Shown one piece after another: positions 54,447 through 62,700 of a DNA stretch of 64,000 nt (position 1 is the first letter of the stretch; every line of letters begins with the position of its first letter). The translations under genes were made by a program, and so were the position numbers. The notes below the pieces were generated by a model that worked only from the letters and a program-made list of their open reading frames with translations, was not told where the DNA came from and did no database searches. The stretch lies in the NCBI RefSeq assembly GCF_015244745.1, contig NZ_JABCQI010000002.1, positions 124,001 to 188,000 on the forward strand, given 5' to 3'. The stretch comes from Gluconobacter cadivus. GTDB taxonomy: Bacteria > Pseudomonadota > Alphaproteobacteria > Acetobacterales > Acetobacteraceae.

Positions 54447-54854
54447 TCAGTCTTCGCGACGACGGCCGAGGCCGATCTTGCGGGCCAGCGAAGAGCGGTG
54501 GTTCGCATAGTTCGGAGCAACCATCGGGTATTCCGGCGGCAGGCCCCAGCGCTCGCGATATTCCTGCGGCGTCATGTTGTAGGCTGTCTTGAGGTGACGG
54601 CGCAGCAGCTTCAGCTTCTTTCCGTCTTCAAGGCAAATGATGTAGTCCGGGAAAACCGACTTGCGCGGCGAAACGGCCGGGACCAGCTTCTCGGCAGGAG
54701 CCTCTTCTGGAACGTTCACCGTTGCAAGAGAGTCATGAACGGACCGGATCAGGGCCGGAAGAGCGTCAGCCGGAATATCGTTGTTTGATACATAGGCCGT
54801 AACGATCTGCGCAGTCAGCTGATGCAGTTCGGGAGCATTTGTCTCTTGCGACAT
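54447..54854 (-). CDS. MucR/Ros family transcriptional regulator
   Basis: A 135-aa DNA-binding protein. The Ros/MucR zinc-finger region reads DYIICLEDGKKLKLLRRHLKTAYNM, then TPQEYRERWGLPPEYPMVAPNYANHRSSLARKIGLG, the family signature. The first Cys and following Asp and His are in place, but the position that usually holds the last His (T-H-Y in MucR) is Ala. ATG at 54854 has AAGGA at ~9 nt; upstream codons are not used. MucR-like proteins act as global H-NS-like silencers of surface and motility genes. The 87 bp to the divergent TusA-like gene probably carry its promoter. Confidence 0.9.
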   Translation of the reverse strand: MSQETNAPELHQLTAQIVTAYVSNNDIPADALPALIRSVHDSLATVNVPEEAPAEKLVPAVSPRKSVFPDYIICLEDGKKLKLLRRHLKTAYNMTPQEYRERWGLPPEYPMVAPNYANHRSSLARKIGLGRRRED

Positions 54855-54941
54855 ATTAGATAAGTCCTTCATCCTTGAGCGAGTGAGCATGTAGCAGTCA
54901 TAAATTGCTTCGTTCAAGCATAAAAAGAAAGAAACGAGACT

Positions 54942-55184
54942 GTGACAGAAAATGAAATATTCTTCATAGATATAACAGAGAAAAAATGCCCCATGACGAC
55001 TGTATATGTTCGGGCCAAACTCGATGCCATGACTTCGGGACAGAGACTTGACGTGTGGCTCCATGGAACAGAAACACGCAGGAACGTCCGGGCATCAGTG
55101 CAGGCACTGGGTCATACAATTCTGGCTGATTCGCCTGTTCCAGACAGGGCGGATCTTTACTGCCTGAGTATCAAAAGGCGTTAG
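54942..55184 (+). CDS. TusA-like sulfurtransferase family protein
   Basis: An 80-aa protein whose start lies at GTG 54942. The C-P-x-T motif of TusA is in ITEKKCPMTTVYVRAKLDAM, followed by GQRLDVWLHGTETRRNVRASVQALGHTILADS, the usual beta-alpha-beta-alpha-beta order. TusA-type proteins carry persulfide on that Cys for thio-modification of tRNA or other sulfur transfer. Fully divergent from mucR; at the 3' end it overlaps convergent rimI by 14 bp. Confidence 0.72.
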   Translation: MTENEIFFIDITEKKCPMTTVYVRAKLDAMTSGQRLDVWLHGTETRRNVRASVQALGHTILADSPVPDRADLYCLSIKRR

Positions 55185-55614
55185 AAACAAGGACCTGCGC
55201 GTCACTTCCGTCCCTGTAATAGCCGCGACGCAGGCCGGCTTTTACAAAACCGCATTTTTCATACAGTGCAGCAGCCGAATTGTTACAGACTGCTACTTCC
55301 AGAAATACTTGTCCTTTGGGCAGAATGGCCTGCACCAAAGACCTTCCGACACCTCTGCGGCGAAAATATGGATGAACCGCAAGTGTCAGAATTTCCGTTT
55401 CATCCAGAACTGTCCGCGAGAGAATGAAACCGGCAGGACTATTGTCGATCAGCGCAATGACGACTTCCGTTCCGTACATGGATAGTAAATCAATAAAGGA
55501 CGCCGCACTCCAGACTTCTCCGCCATGAAATGCGGCTTCATGAAGCTCCGCCAGAAGCGGCGCACATTCGATCCCCATCGTCCGCAGTTCAAACGCCGGT
55601 TCCGGACTGCTCAC
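55171..55614 (-). CDS. rimI: Ribosomal-protein-alanine N-acetyltransferase (RimI)
   Basis: GNAT enzyme of 147 aa acetylating the N-terminal Ala of S18. The fold begins MSSPEPAFELRTMGIE; LHEAAFHGGEVWSAASF and EILTLAVHPYFRRRGVGRSLV (acetyl-CoA loop), then FLEVAVCNNSAAALYEKCGFVKAGLRRGYY, give a full RimI match. I set the start at GTG 55614, which overlaps the tsaB stop (GTGA). The tsaB-rimI pairing is conserved in many bacteria and supports the call. Confidence 0.9.
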   Translation of the reverse strand: MSSPEPAFELRTMGIECAPLLAELHEAAFHGGEVWSAASFIDLLSMYGTEVVIALIDNSPAGFILSRTVLDETEILTLAVHPYFRRRGVGRSLVQAILPKGQVFLEVAVCNNSAAALYEKCGFVKAGLRRGYYRDGSDAQVLVSNAF

Positions 55615-56249
55615 AGGGGCAAAGGCCTCAGACCAGCTGCGGGCGGCTTGGCTTCGGGCGGATCGACATAAAGCGGCATCAAGGGACCGGGAGAAACGCC
55701 CTGTGCAGCCTGAACGATGCCCAGAGCGGTCGGGGCCTCGCAGGACAGCACGGGACACGGCCAGTCCGATTTTTCGGACACGGCATCGCCCGTCACACAG
55801 GCCCAGTCCGCGGGATCAAGATCGACGGTCTGGCTGGCCATGACGGGCCCGTGCGGCGGGTCCACGAACACCCGCCCCCGACGCGCAATGCTAACGCAGA
55901 CAGCGTCCGGACGACTGAGGGTGGCGCGGATCGCCTCACCCAGCGTGACGCCGATCGTGGGGCAGTTCCAGCCTGCCGCCAGACCTGCGGCCAGTGACAG
56001 GGACGAGCGCAGCCCGGTGAAAGACCCCGGGCCGAGGACGGCCACGACGCGATCAGGGGCTGTGGTCCAGCCGTTCTGCGCCAAAAGATCGCGGATGGCG
56101 GGAGCGAAATGCTCGGAAGCGCCGCGCCCCGCCATTAATTTTTCCGCAATAACCCGACCGTCCTCAACCAGAGCCACCAGACTGGTCAGACCGGCCCCTG
56201 CACCGGCTCCATTGAAAACGACCGTCCGTGAAGACCCTGTCACAGACAC
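55611..56249 (-). CDS. tsaB: tRNA threonylcarbamoyladenosine biosynthesis protein TsaB
   Basis: A 212-aa ASKHA-fold protein, a partner of TsaD/TsaE in t6A37 synthesis on ANN-decoding tRNAs. It has the N-terminal SRTVVFNGAG strand, GRGASEHFAPAIRDLL, and VVAVLGPGSFTGLRSSLSLAAGLA, the TsaB hallmark. The start GTG at 56249 has GGAG ~10 nt upstream; GTG 56243 is an alternative. It overlaps the nitroreductase gene by 10 bp and rimI by 4 bp. Confidence 0.92.
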   Translation of the reverse strand: MSVTGSSRTVVFNGAGAGAGLTSLVALVEDGRVIAEKLMAGRGASEHFAPAIRDLLAQNGWTTAPDRVVAVLGPGSFTGLRSSLSLAAGLAAGWNCPTIGVTLGEAIRATLSRPDAVCVSIARRGRVFVDPPHGPVMASQTVDLDPADWACVTGDAVSEKSDWPCPVLSCEAPTALGIVQAAQGVSPGPLMPLYVDPPEAKPPAAGLRPLPL

Positions 56250-56860
56250 AGACAGGCTTCTCCGAAGTCCAGACGGGGCGCACGCGGCTCGGCATGGTCG
56301 GGGGCAGGCTCGTTTTCCGCCGGATAGCCAAGCCCGACGAGGAAGTTCACGCGCCAGCCAGTGGCGTTCAGCAGCGTGTCCTCGACCATGAAACAGTCAA
56401 AGCCGGACATCGGCATAGCGGACAGGCCCAGCATCCGGGCGGCCATGATGAGATAGGCACCTTCGAGCGTGCCGTTGCGAAAGGCCGTCTCGTCAGACAA
56501 ACCCACATCAGCGGCGAACCAGTCGCGCAGACCCTCCTGCGGGTTCAGACGGGGCAGCGCCTCGAAAAACAGCGGATCATGGCACACGACAGCCAGAACC
56601 GGAGCGGCCATGGCGCGGGCCGCGTTTCCCGGCGACAGCGCGGGGCGGATGCGCTCACGGGCATCCTGTGTCGTCAGGAAAACGAAGCGACCCGGCGAGC
56701 AGTTGCCGGAGGTCGGCCCCAGCTTCACCAGATCGTACAGACGGCGCAGGACATCCTCCCCGACCGGGCGCGGCGAGAAGCTGCGCGGCGTCCGGGCCTG
56801 CGTGAACAGGGCTTCCGCGCCCGGAACCGGTGCACAATCAGGGGCTGTCTGGCCGTCCAT
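56240..56860 (-). CDS. Nitroreductase family protein (RutE/HadB-like)
   Basis: A 206-aa FMN-dependent oxidoreductase. Sequence starts with LFTQARTPRSFSPRPVGEDVLRRLYDLVKLGPTSGN, the family's FMN-binding RTxRxF and P-T-S-x-N, and ends with NFLVGLGYPAENEPAPDHA. Closest in pattern to malonic semialdehyde reductase RutE, but no rut gene is nearby, so the physiological substrate is unknown. Sits in the same operon as tsaB and rimI and just after nfuA. Confidence 0.88.
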   Translation of the reverse strand: MDGQTAPDCAPVPGAEALFTQARTPRSFSPRPVGEDVLRRLYDLVKLGPTSGNCSPGRFVFLTTQDARERIRPALSPGNAARAMAAPVLAVVCHDPLFFEALPRLNPQEGLRDWFAADVGLSDETAFRNGTLEGAYLIMAARMLGLSAMPMSGFDCFMVEDTLLNATGWRVNFLVGLGYPAENEPAPDHAEPRAPRLDFGEACLCL

Positions 56861-56863
56861 GGT

Positions 56864-57427
56864 TCAGTCCTCGACCTGTTCGACCGAAGCAACTTCGGGA
56901 ACATAATGCCGCAGCATGTTCTCGACGCCGTGCTTCAGGGTCGCACGCGAAGACGGGCAGCCGGAGCATGCGCCCTGCATGGCCAGATAGACCACGCCAT
57001 CCTTGTAGCCACGGAACGCGATGTCGCCGCCGTCACCGGCCACAGCAGGGCGCACGCGGGTGTCGAGCAGGTCCTGAATGCGGCTGACGACTTCGGCGTC
57101 TTCGGGTGCAACATCATGTTCGGGAGCGGACTGTGTTCCCGAAAGAACCGGGCGGCCGCTTTCAAAGAACGTCGTGATCGTGCCGAGCACGACGGGCTTG
57201 AGGTCGCCCCAGCTGATGTCGTCGGACTTCGTGACGGAAACGAAATCGCCACCAAGGAAGACGCGGCGCACATTCGGCTGTTCGAACAGTGCGGTCGCCA
57301 GTTCGGAGCGTCCGGCAGCGACATCGGCATCACCGAAATCGACGGGCCGGGCATCGCCGGTCACGCTGCGGCCGGGCAGGAATTTCAGGGTAGCGGGATT
57401 GGGGGTGTCTTCGGTCTCGATGAACAT
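56864..57427 (-). CDS. NfuA-type iron-sulfur cluster carrier (NifU domain)
   Basis: A 187-aa protein with an N-terminal Nfu_N domain (MFIETEDTPNPATLKFLPG) and a C-terminal NifU-like domain whose Fe-S-ligating Cys pair is in MQGACSGCPSS. It carries an assembled [4Fe-4S] cluster to target enzymes. The ATG at 57427 gives the family N-terminus with AAGGA 10 nt upstream; ATG 57436 would put it too close. It is followed by nitroreductase-tsaB-rimI on the same strand. Biotin synthase and other Fe-S proteins elsewhere would be clients. Confidence 0.93.
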   Translation of the reverse strand: MFIETEDTPNPATLKFLPGRSVTGDARPVDFGDADVAAGRSELATALFEQPNVRRVFLGGDFVSVTKSDDISWGDLKPVVLGTITTFFESGRPVLSGTQSAPEHDVAPEDAEVVSRIQDLLDTRVRPAVAGDGGDIAFRGYKDGVVYLAMQGACSGCPSSRATLKHGVENMLRHYVPEVASVEQVED

Positions 57428-57544
57428 CGTGGTCATGTCCTTGCGTTCCAGTCCGCCCTGACATGTGCCACTTCGCCTCAAGGTGCAAGTGTCGGGACTG
57501 CATTGGTCCGACTTCGCGTGTTTTTAACGCTGGAACACGCCCGA

Positions 57545-58945
57545 TCAGACCTGTTCGCCCTGCCCCTCGCCTTTTCCCTCATTTTTCCTTGACGGAGACG
57601 GGAGTCCCTTCGGCAGGATGATGGTCGCGCACAGCCCGCCATAGCCTTTCGAGGCGTCTCCGCGCCCGAGAACCAGAGTCCCGCCCTCGCGCGAGATTTC
57701 GCGCTGCACGATGGCCAGACCCAGCCCGATTCCCCCCGTCGCCCGCGAGCGTGAGCCCTCCAGACGATAGAAGGGGGCGATCACACGTTCGTATTCGCTT
57801 TCAGGGATGCCGGGGCCGCTGTCGCTGATGGCGATTTCCAGCGCGCCGTCCTCACGGGTGCGGAGCGTGGCGAGGACATTACCACCATAGTTGATGGCGT
57901 TTTCGATCAGATTCGACAGGACGCGCTTCATGGCGAGCGGACGAACATGGACCAGCGCACGATCTGGCCCTTCGTAATGGGCTTCATGCCCGCGATCCAC
58001 ATGGTCGTCCACGAGGGTTTCGAGCGTCGCGACGATATTGATGGTACGGGGGACTTCGGGATCGTCGGCACCGGCCAGATAGGCGAGGATGCCGTTCACC
58101 ATGGCTTCCATCTCATCCAGATCCGCCTCAATGGCGGCCTGTGCTTCGCCGTCATTGAGAAAGCCGCAACGCAGGCGCAGGCGCGTCAGGGGCGTTCGCA
58201 GATCGTGCGAAACCGCCGCCAGAGCCTGCGTTCTGTCGTTGATGAGGCTCTGGATGCGCTCCTGCATCGCATTGATGGCACGGGCAAGATGGCGGACTTC
58301 TGGTGGCCCGCGCTCAGCCAGCGGTACCCATTTTTCGCTGGAGCCGATGCGGTCTGCAACTGAAACGAGCGCGCGCAGCGGCATACTGAGGCCGCGGATC
58401 AGCATGGTCGCGGCAATGGCGACCGCTCCAGCCGCAATCGCTGCCGAGGCCAGACCACGCGTGACACGGTGATGACCGAGCATCCCCGGCACCCGGAAAT
58501 GAATGTAGCTTCCATCCGGCAGACGCTGGGACCCCAGCACGTCCGCACTCCCCGGCCCCAGCGTATAGAGGTCCAGATGAGCCTGTTCGAGAATGGGATC
58601 GTCCGCTTTCAGACGCCGGACGAGCTGTGTGAGCGCGACGGGGGGATGTCCCGGCAACACGGGCGCGATGGAGGCTGGCTGCCAGGCCACGCTGAGTTCG
58701 CTGCCCGAGAGCATGACGGCCAGAAACGATCTCTGACTGACGGGCGCCGCAGCCAGCACGCGCAGATCCGTGCTCAGTGCCTCGCCAAGCTGGGCGATAC
58801 GCACGTCATCGACGATATAGGTTTCAGCCTGACCGTAGAAAATGGCGTTCGTCAGGAACACCAGTGTCACTGCGACGGTCAGGACAACGCAGACGCGCCC
58901 GACCAGCCCCAGCGGCCACAGCAGGATGCGATTCTGAATGTTCAG
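57545..58945 (-). CDS. Sensor histidine kinase (two-component system)
   Basis: A membrane kinase of 466 aa if started at CTG 58945. That start overlaps the response-regulator stop (CTGA, in the manner of ATGA) and has AGAGG ~10 nt upstream; it gives NIQNRILLWPLGLVGRV followed by a hydrophobic run, an N-terminal TM helix. The first canonical start, GTG 58870, would remove most of it. A periplasmic sensor (~40-155), a second TM (~160-180), HAMP-like region, HisKA (AVSHDLRTPLTRLRLR, His ~ 240), N-box NLIENAINYGG and G boxes (DSGPGIPES; GGIGLGLAIVQRE) follow. The ligand is unknown. Confidence 0.85.
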   Translation of the reverse strand: MNIQNRILLWPLGLVGRVCVVLTVAVTLVFLTNAIFYGQAETYIVDDVRIAQLGEALSTDLRVLAAAPVSQRSFLAVMLSGSELSVAWQPASIAPVLPGHPPVALTQLVRRLKADDPILEQAHLDLYTLGPGSADVLGSQRLPDGSYIHFRVPGMLGHHRVTRGLASAAIAAGAVAIAATMLIRGLSMPLRALVSVADRIGSSEKWVPLAERGPPEVRHLARAINAMQERIQSLINDRTQALAAVSHDLRTPLTRLRLRCGFLNDGEAQAAIEADLDEMEAMVNGILAYLAGADDPEVPRTINIVATLETLVDDHVDRGHEAHYEGPDRALVHVRPLAMKRVLSNLIENAINYGGNVLATLRTREDGALEIAISDSGPGIPESEYERVIAPFYRLEGSRSRATGGIGLGLAIVQREISREGGTLVLGRGDASKGYGGLCATIILPKGLPSPSRKNEGKGEGQGEQV

Positions 58946-59724
58946 ACCCGTTCAACCTCTGCGACGAAGATGTATCCGAGCCCGCGCACGGTCCGGATGA
59001 GCTGGTCGGCGTCCGAGCCCAGCTTGCGGCGCAGGCGGCTGACGAGAACATCGATGCTCCGGTCCGACACATCCCCCAGACGGGTGCGCGACAGTTCCAG
59101 CAGACGGTCGCGGGCGATGACGCGCTGCGGATTGTCCAGAAAGCTGGTCAGCAGGTCGTGCTCAGCGCCGGAGATATCGACGGTCGCGCCCGACGGGTCC
59201 GTCAGTTCGCGGCGGCGCAGATCGAGCGTCCAGCCCGCAAAACGCAGCGTCTCACGGCGGACACGCTCCTGCGGGGCGCCGGTGGTGGCGATGCCGCGAC
59301 GCAGCACGGCCCGCACGCGCGCCAGAAGCTCGCGCTGTCCGAACGGCTTGGGGACGTAATCATCCGCGCCCGATTCGAGACCGGTCACGCGATCGCGCTC
59401 TTCGCCCCGCGCGGAAACCATGATGATCGGCACCTGGGCGGGAGGCGTCTCGTTTTCGTGCTGGGCACCCTGTCCGCTGCGAAGGGCACGGCACAGTTCA
59501 ATGCCGCTTTTGCCCGGCAGCATGATATCCATGATGATGAGATCGACGGGTGCGACTTCAAGCGCGGCCCACATCTCCTCCCCACAGGCAACACCCCGTG
59601 CGCGGAAGCCGCCACCCTGAAGGGCACGGAGGATGAGGGTCCGCATTCCGGCGTCATCTTCGACGACGAGGATACGGGCGGGAAGATCTGGGTCGGAAAG
59701 ATTTGGCACCATGTCTTTTTCCAT
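58942..59724 (-). CDS. OmpR/PhoB family response regulator
   Basis: A 260-aa regulator. Receiver domain with acidic pocket (VVEDDAG), phospho-Asp in LIIMDIMLPGKSG and Lys in YVPKPFGQ; between the beta3 and beta4 strands there is a ~10-residue insertion (RSGQGAQHENETPPAQ). The C-terminal winged helix (RRRELTDPSGATVDISGAEHDLLTSFLDNPQRVIARDRLLELS, RLRRKLGSDADQLIRTVRGLGYIF) is OmpR type. ATG at 59724 is preceded by GGAG. It is transcribed with the histidine kinase, divergent from fba. Confidence 0.93.
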   Translation of the reverse strand: MEKDMVPNLSDPDLPARILVVEDDAGMRTLILRALQGGGFRARGVACGEEMWAALEVAPVDLIIMDIMLPGKSGIELCRALRSGQGAQHENETPPAQVPIIMVSARGEERDRVTGLESGADDYVPKPFGQRELLARVRAVLRRGIATTGAPQERVRRETLRFAGWTLDLRRRELTDPSGATVDISGAEHDLLTSFLDNPQRVIARDRLLELSRTRLGDVSDRSIDVLVSRLRRKLGSDADQLIRTVRGLGYIFVAEVERV

Positions 59725-59883
59725 AGTCTCCACAGGGCGGGCATCACAAGCGACAAATCCTGACAATAAATCTTTCAGTGATTTGAAGGCTCATGACGAA
59801 AACCGATTGGCATCGTACAGTACAACGCATTACAGCCGCACCCGTTTTGCTGGCCTGTTTCATGCGTTCAGTTGGAGCCGCCA

Positions 59884-60960
59884 ATGTCAAGAATTCCACC
59901 CGGCGTCGTCAGTGGCGCCAGTTATATGGCCCTTATCAAGGCCTGCCATGAAGGGGGCTATGCCCTTCCCGCCATCAATGTCGTCGGCACCGACAGCGTC
60001 AACGCCGTTCTGGAAGCAGCGGCCCGGAACGGATCGGACGTCGTCATTCAGGTTTCGAATGGTGGCGCGCGTTTTTATGCCGGAGAGGGCCTGCCCGACG
60101 CCCATCGCGCCCGCGTGCTCGGCGCGGCCTCGATGGCACGCCACGTCCATCTTCTGGCGAAGGAATACGGCATCGCCGTCATTCTCCATACCGATCATGC
60201 CGACCGCAAGCTGATCCCCTGGCTCGACGACCTCATCACCCTGAGCGAGGAAGAGTTCCGGACGACCGGCAAGCCGCTGTTTACGTCCCACATGCTCGAT
60301 CTGTCCGCAGAACCTCTTGAAGAGAACCTTGCGACGTCAGTCGCAATGCTCAAGCGGCTTGCCCCTCTGGGAATGGGACTGGAAATCGAACTGGGCGTGA
60401 CCGGCGGCGAGGAAGATGGCGTGGGCCACGACCTCGAAGATGGTGCGGACAACGCCCATCTCTACACCCAGCCCGAAGATGTTCTGAAAGCGTGGAACCT
60501 GCTTTCCCCGATCGGAACCGTGTCGATTGCCGCGTCTTTCGGCAACGTGCATGGCGTTTACAAGCCGGGCAATGTGCAGCTTCGCCCTGAGATTCTGAAG
60601 AACTCGCAGAAAGCGGTCGAGCAGGCCACGCAGAGCGGTCCCAAGCCGCTGCCGCTGGTGTTCCACGGCGGTTCAGGCTCGACGCTTGCGGAAATCGACG
60701 CCGCAGTGTCCTACGGCGTGTTCAAGATGAACCTCGATACCGACATCCAGTTCGCGTTCGCACAGGGCGTGGGCCACTATGTTCTGGAGCATCCGGTCGC
60801 GTTCCAGCACCAGATCGACCCCAGCACCGACAAGCCGATGAAGTCCCTCTACGATCCGCGCAAATGGCTGCGCGTGGGCGAGAAATCCATCGTCGGCCGA
60901 CTGGACGAAGCCTTCGAGATTCTGGGCTCAAAGGGCCGGTCCGTCGCGCACAAAGCCTAA
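59884..60960 (+). CDS. fba: Fructose-bisphosphate aldolase, class II
   Basis: Zinc-dependent aldolase of 358 aa, E. coli FbaA type, splitting fructose-1,6-bisphosphate (or working in the reverse, gluconeogenic direction). Zn-ligand His in LHTDHADRK, GLEIELGVTGGEEDGVG, GNVHGVYKPGN and HGGSGS are present. ATG 59884 has GGAG 7-8 nt upstream. The 117 bp to the divergent regulator presumably contain both promoters. Confidence 0.95.
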   Translation: MSRIPPGVVSGASYMALIKACHEGGYALPAINVVGTDSVNAVLEAAARNGSDVVIQVSNGGARFYAGEGLPDAHRARVLGAASMARHVHLLAKEYGIAVILHTDHADRKLIPWLDDLITLSEEEFRTTGKPLFTSHMLDLSAEPLEENLATSVAMLKRLAPLGMGLEIELGVTGGEEDGVGHDLEDGADNAHLYTQPEDVLKAWNLLSPIGTVSIAASFGNVHGVYKPGNVQLRPEILKNSQKAVEQATQSGPKPLPLVFHGGSGSTLAEIDAAVSYGVFKMNLDTDIQFAFAQGVGHYVLEHPVAFQHQIDPSTDKPMKSLYDPRKWLRVGEKSIVGRLDEAFEILGSKGRSVAHKA

Positions 60961-60989
60961 CGGATAAGGGCCTGACGGGACCAGCTTGG

Positions 60990-61007
60990 GGGAGGCCTAA
61001 GCCTCCC
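60990..61007. terminator. Short hairpin between fba and the efflux outer-membrane gene
   Basis: gggaggc/gcctccc with a 4-base loop (60990-60996, 61001-61007), between convergent genes. No clear U-run on either side. Confidence 0.4.
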
Positions 61008-61024
61008 GTTCAAGAGCTTTCCGT

Positions 61025-62602
61025 TCAGGGACCGGGCGTTGCGGAGGCGAGCTGCGCTTTCGTCACGTCCGGGTTGTTTGGGAGAGCGTCTTCCCAGCCA
61101 CCGCCGAGCGCATTGTAAAGACGCGTCAGATTGGTCGCCAGCGTGGCGTCGCTGCTGACGAGGTCAAGCTGGGCGGACTGAAGCTGTGACTGCGCGTTCA
61201 GGACGTTCAGATAGTTCGTCAGGCCGCTGCGATACTGGCTCTGGGCCAGCATGAGGGCATGGGTGTTGTCGTTGACAGCCGCCTGAAGGCCCTGACGATG
61301 GAGCTGTTCGTCCCGATAGGCGATGAGCGCGTTGTCCACGTCATGCCAGGCCTTGATGACCGTCTGCTGATAGGAAATCGCCGCCGCTTTCTGGGCGTAT
61401 TTCTTCAGCTCGAGTTGACCGTACAGCCGTCCGCCCTGAAAGATCGGAAGTGAAATGGACGGGCCGACATTCCAGGCGCGCGCATTCCAGAACCCCAGAT
61501 CCCGGAACGACAGGGTCTGGAAACCGAAATCGGCGTTGATCGTGACCTTCGGGTAGAAATCCGCCGTAGCCTCGCCCACTTCGGCCACCGCACCACGCAG
61601 ATGGGCCTCGGCTTCGCGGATATCCGGACGGCGCTGGGCCAGTTCGGACGGAATACCAACGGGCACCACAGGCGGCACGACCGGCACGCCGGCGTTCTTG
61701 TCCAGCTCGGCATTCAGGCTGCCCGGAGGGGCGCCCAGAAGCAGCGCAAGCGCGTTCTCTTCCTGCGCTACAGCCTGTTCGAGCTGCGCTTCCTGACCCT
61801 GCATGTCATGCAGACGGCCCTGCGCGGAGTCTACATCCAGCTCCGTCACCAGACCGCCATGATAGCGCTCCTGCGCAATGGAAGTGATCTGCGTGAGAAT
61901 CCTGAGGTTGTCGCGCAGGATCTTCAGGCGCTGCTGGTCGCCACGCAGGCCCATATAGCCCCGCGCCATGTCGGCCTGCTGGGCGATGAGAATGGAACGG
62001 CGCTCCTCGTCCGTCGCCTGAAGATCGGCCTTGGCGGCGTCATACTGGTGCGCAACACGGCCCCACAGGTCGATTTCATAGGTCGCATCAATCGCACTGC
62101 GCCACTGGTTCAGCAGCGGAACCGTGGCACCATCGGCCGCGCCCTGAAGCAGCGGACCGACCGAAGCTCCGGCGGTGTTCCCCGCGGACTTCGCGATATT
62201 GCCGCCCACCCGGCTGATGATCTCCTGCATTTCCTTGGTGCTGTACTGGCTGCGCTGATACGAGCCCGAGGCGCTCAGGGCCGGGAAGCGCTCGGCCCCC
62301 GCCATGATGAGCTGCGCACGGCTCTGCGCCAGATTGGCGGTCGCGAGGCGGAAGGACAGGTTCTGGTTGACCAGACGGGCTTCCAGAGACGTCAGCTCAG
62401 GATCGTGAAAAACCTGCCACCAGCGGCTGTCGGCCTTCATCTCGCTGATGATGCTGTCGGGCGCACCCGCCATATGGTCCGTATAGTGGGCGGGCGACCA
62501 GGGTTTGGGCGCGTGATATTCAGGCCCCACCATGAGGCAGCCGGACAGGGTGAATAGGGCGCAGCCGCAAAGCAGCGCGCGGGAAGTGAAGGCTGCGCTC
62601 AC
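61025..62602 (-). CDS. Efflux outer-membrane lipoprotein, NodT/OprM family
   Basis: TolC-like channel of 525 aa. The lipobox LFTLSGC (~residue 22) predicts a diacyl/triacyl Cys anchor; the two long coiled helices and barrel strands of the duplicated OEP domain (RLVNQNLSFRLATANLAQSRAQL; the second copy begins LAQRRPDIREAEAHLRGA, with IPSELAQRRPDI, a strong family hallmark) are both complete. GTG start at 62602 with AGGAG 7 nt upstream. It probably works with the EmrB-like transporter at the right edge, under the divergent TetR regulator. Confidence 0.94.
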   Translation of the reverse strand: MSAAFTSRALLCGCALFTLSGCLMVGPEYHAPKPWSPAHYTDHMAGAPDSIISEMKADSRWWQVFHDPELTSLEARLVNQNLSFRLATANLAQSRAQLIMAGAERFPALSASGSYQRSQYSTKEMQEIISRVGGNIAKSAGNTAGASVGPLLQGAADGATVPLLNQWRSAIDATYEIDLWGRVAHQYDAAKADLQATDEERRSILIAQQADMARGYMGLRGDQQRLKILRDNLRILTQITSIAQERYHGGLVTELDVDSAQGRLHDMQGQEAQLEQAVAQEENALALLLGAPPGSLNAELDKNAGVPVVPPVVPVGIPSELAQRRPDIREAEAHLRGAVAEVGEATADFYPKVTINADFGFQTLSFRDLGFWNARAWNVGPSISLPIFQGGRLYGQLELKKYAQKAAAISYQQTVIKAWHDVDNALIAYRDEQLHRQGLQAAVNDNTHALMLAQSQYRSGLTNYLNVLNAQSQLQSAQLDLVSSDATLATNLTRLYNALGGGWEDALPNNPDVTKAQLASATPGP

Positions 62603-62635
62603 AAAGAAACTCCTGAAGCGGAAATGATCTTGCAG

Positions 62636-62654
62636 TGACCGACCGGTTCGGTCA
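62636..62654. promoter_or_regulatory. Candidate TetR operator
   Basis: In the 98-bp divergent region, TGACCGA and TCGGTCA make a perfect 7-5-7 inverted repeat with a partly symmetric centre (TGACCGACCGGTTCGGTCA). The size and pattern fit AcrR/TtgR-type operators. It is 33 bp upstream of the NodT start and 46 bp from tetR. Confidence 0.65.
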
Positions 62655-62700
62655 GCATGTTAGAGAGACGACCTGACGGACAGAAGGATTTTTCGCTCAC

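Noticed and set aside
56228-57592. A 454-codon plus-strand frame opposite nitroreductase and nfu
   Set aside because: Spans two well-supported genes in antisense with no motif.
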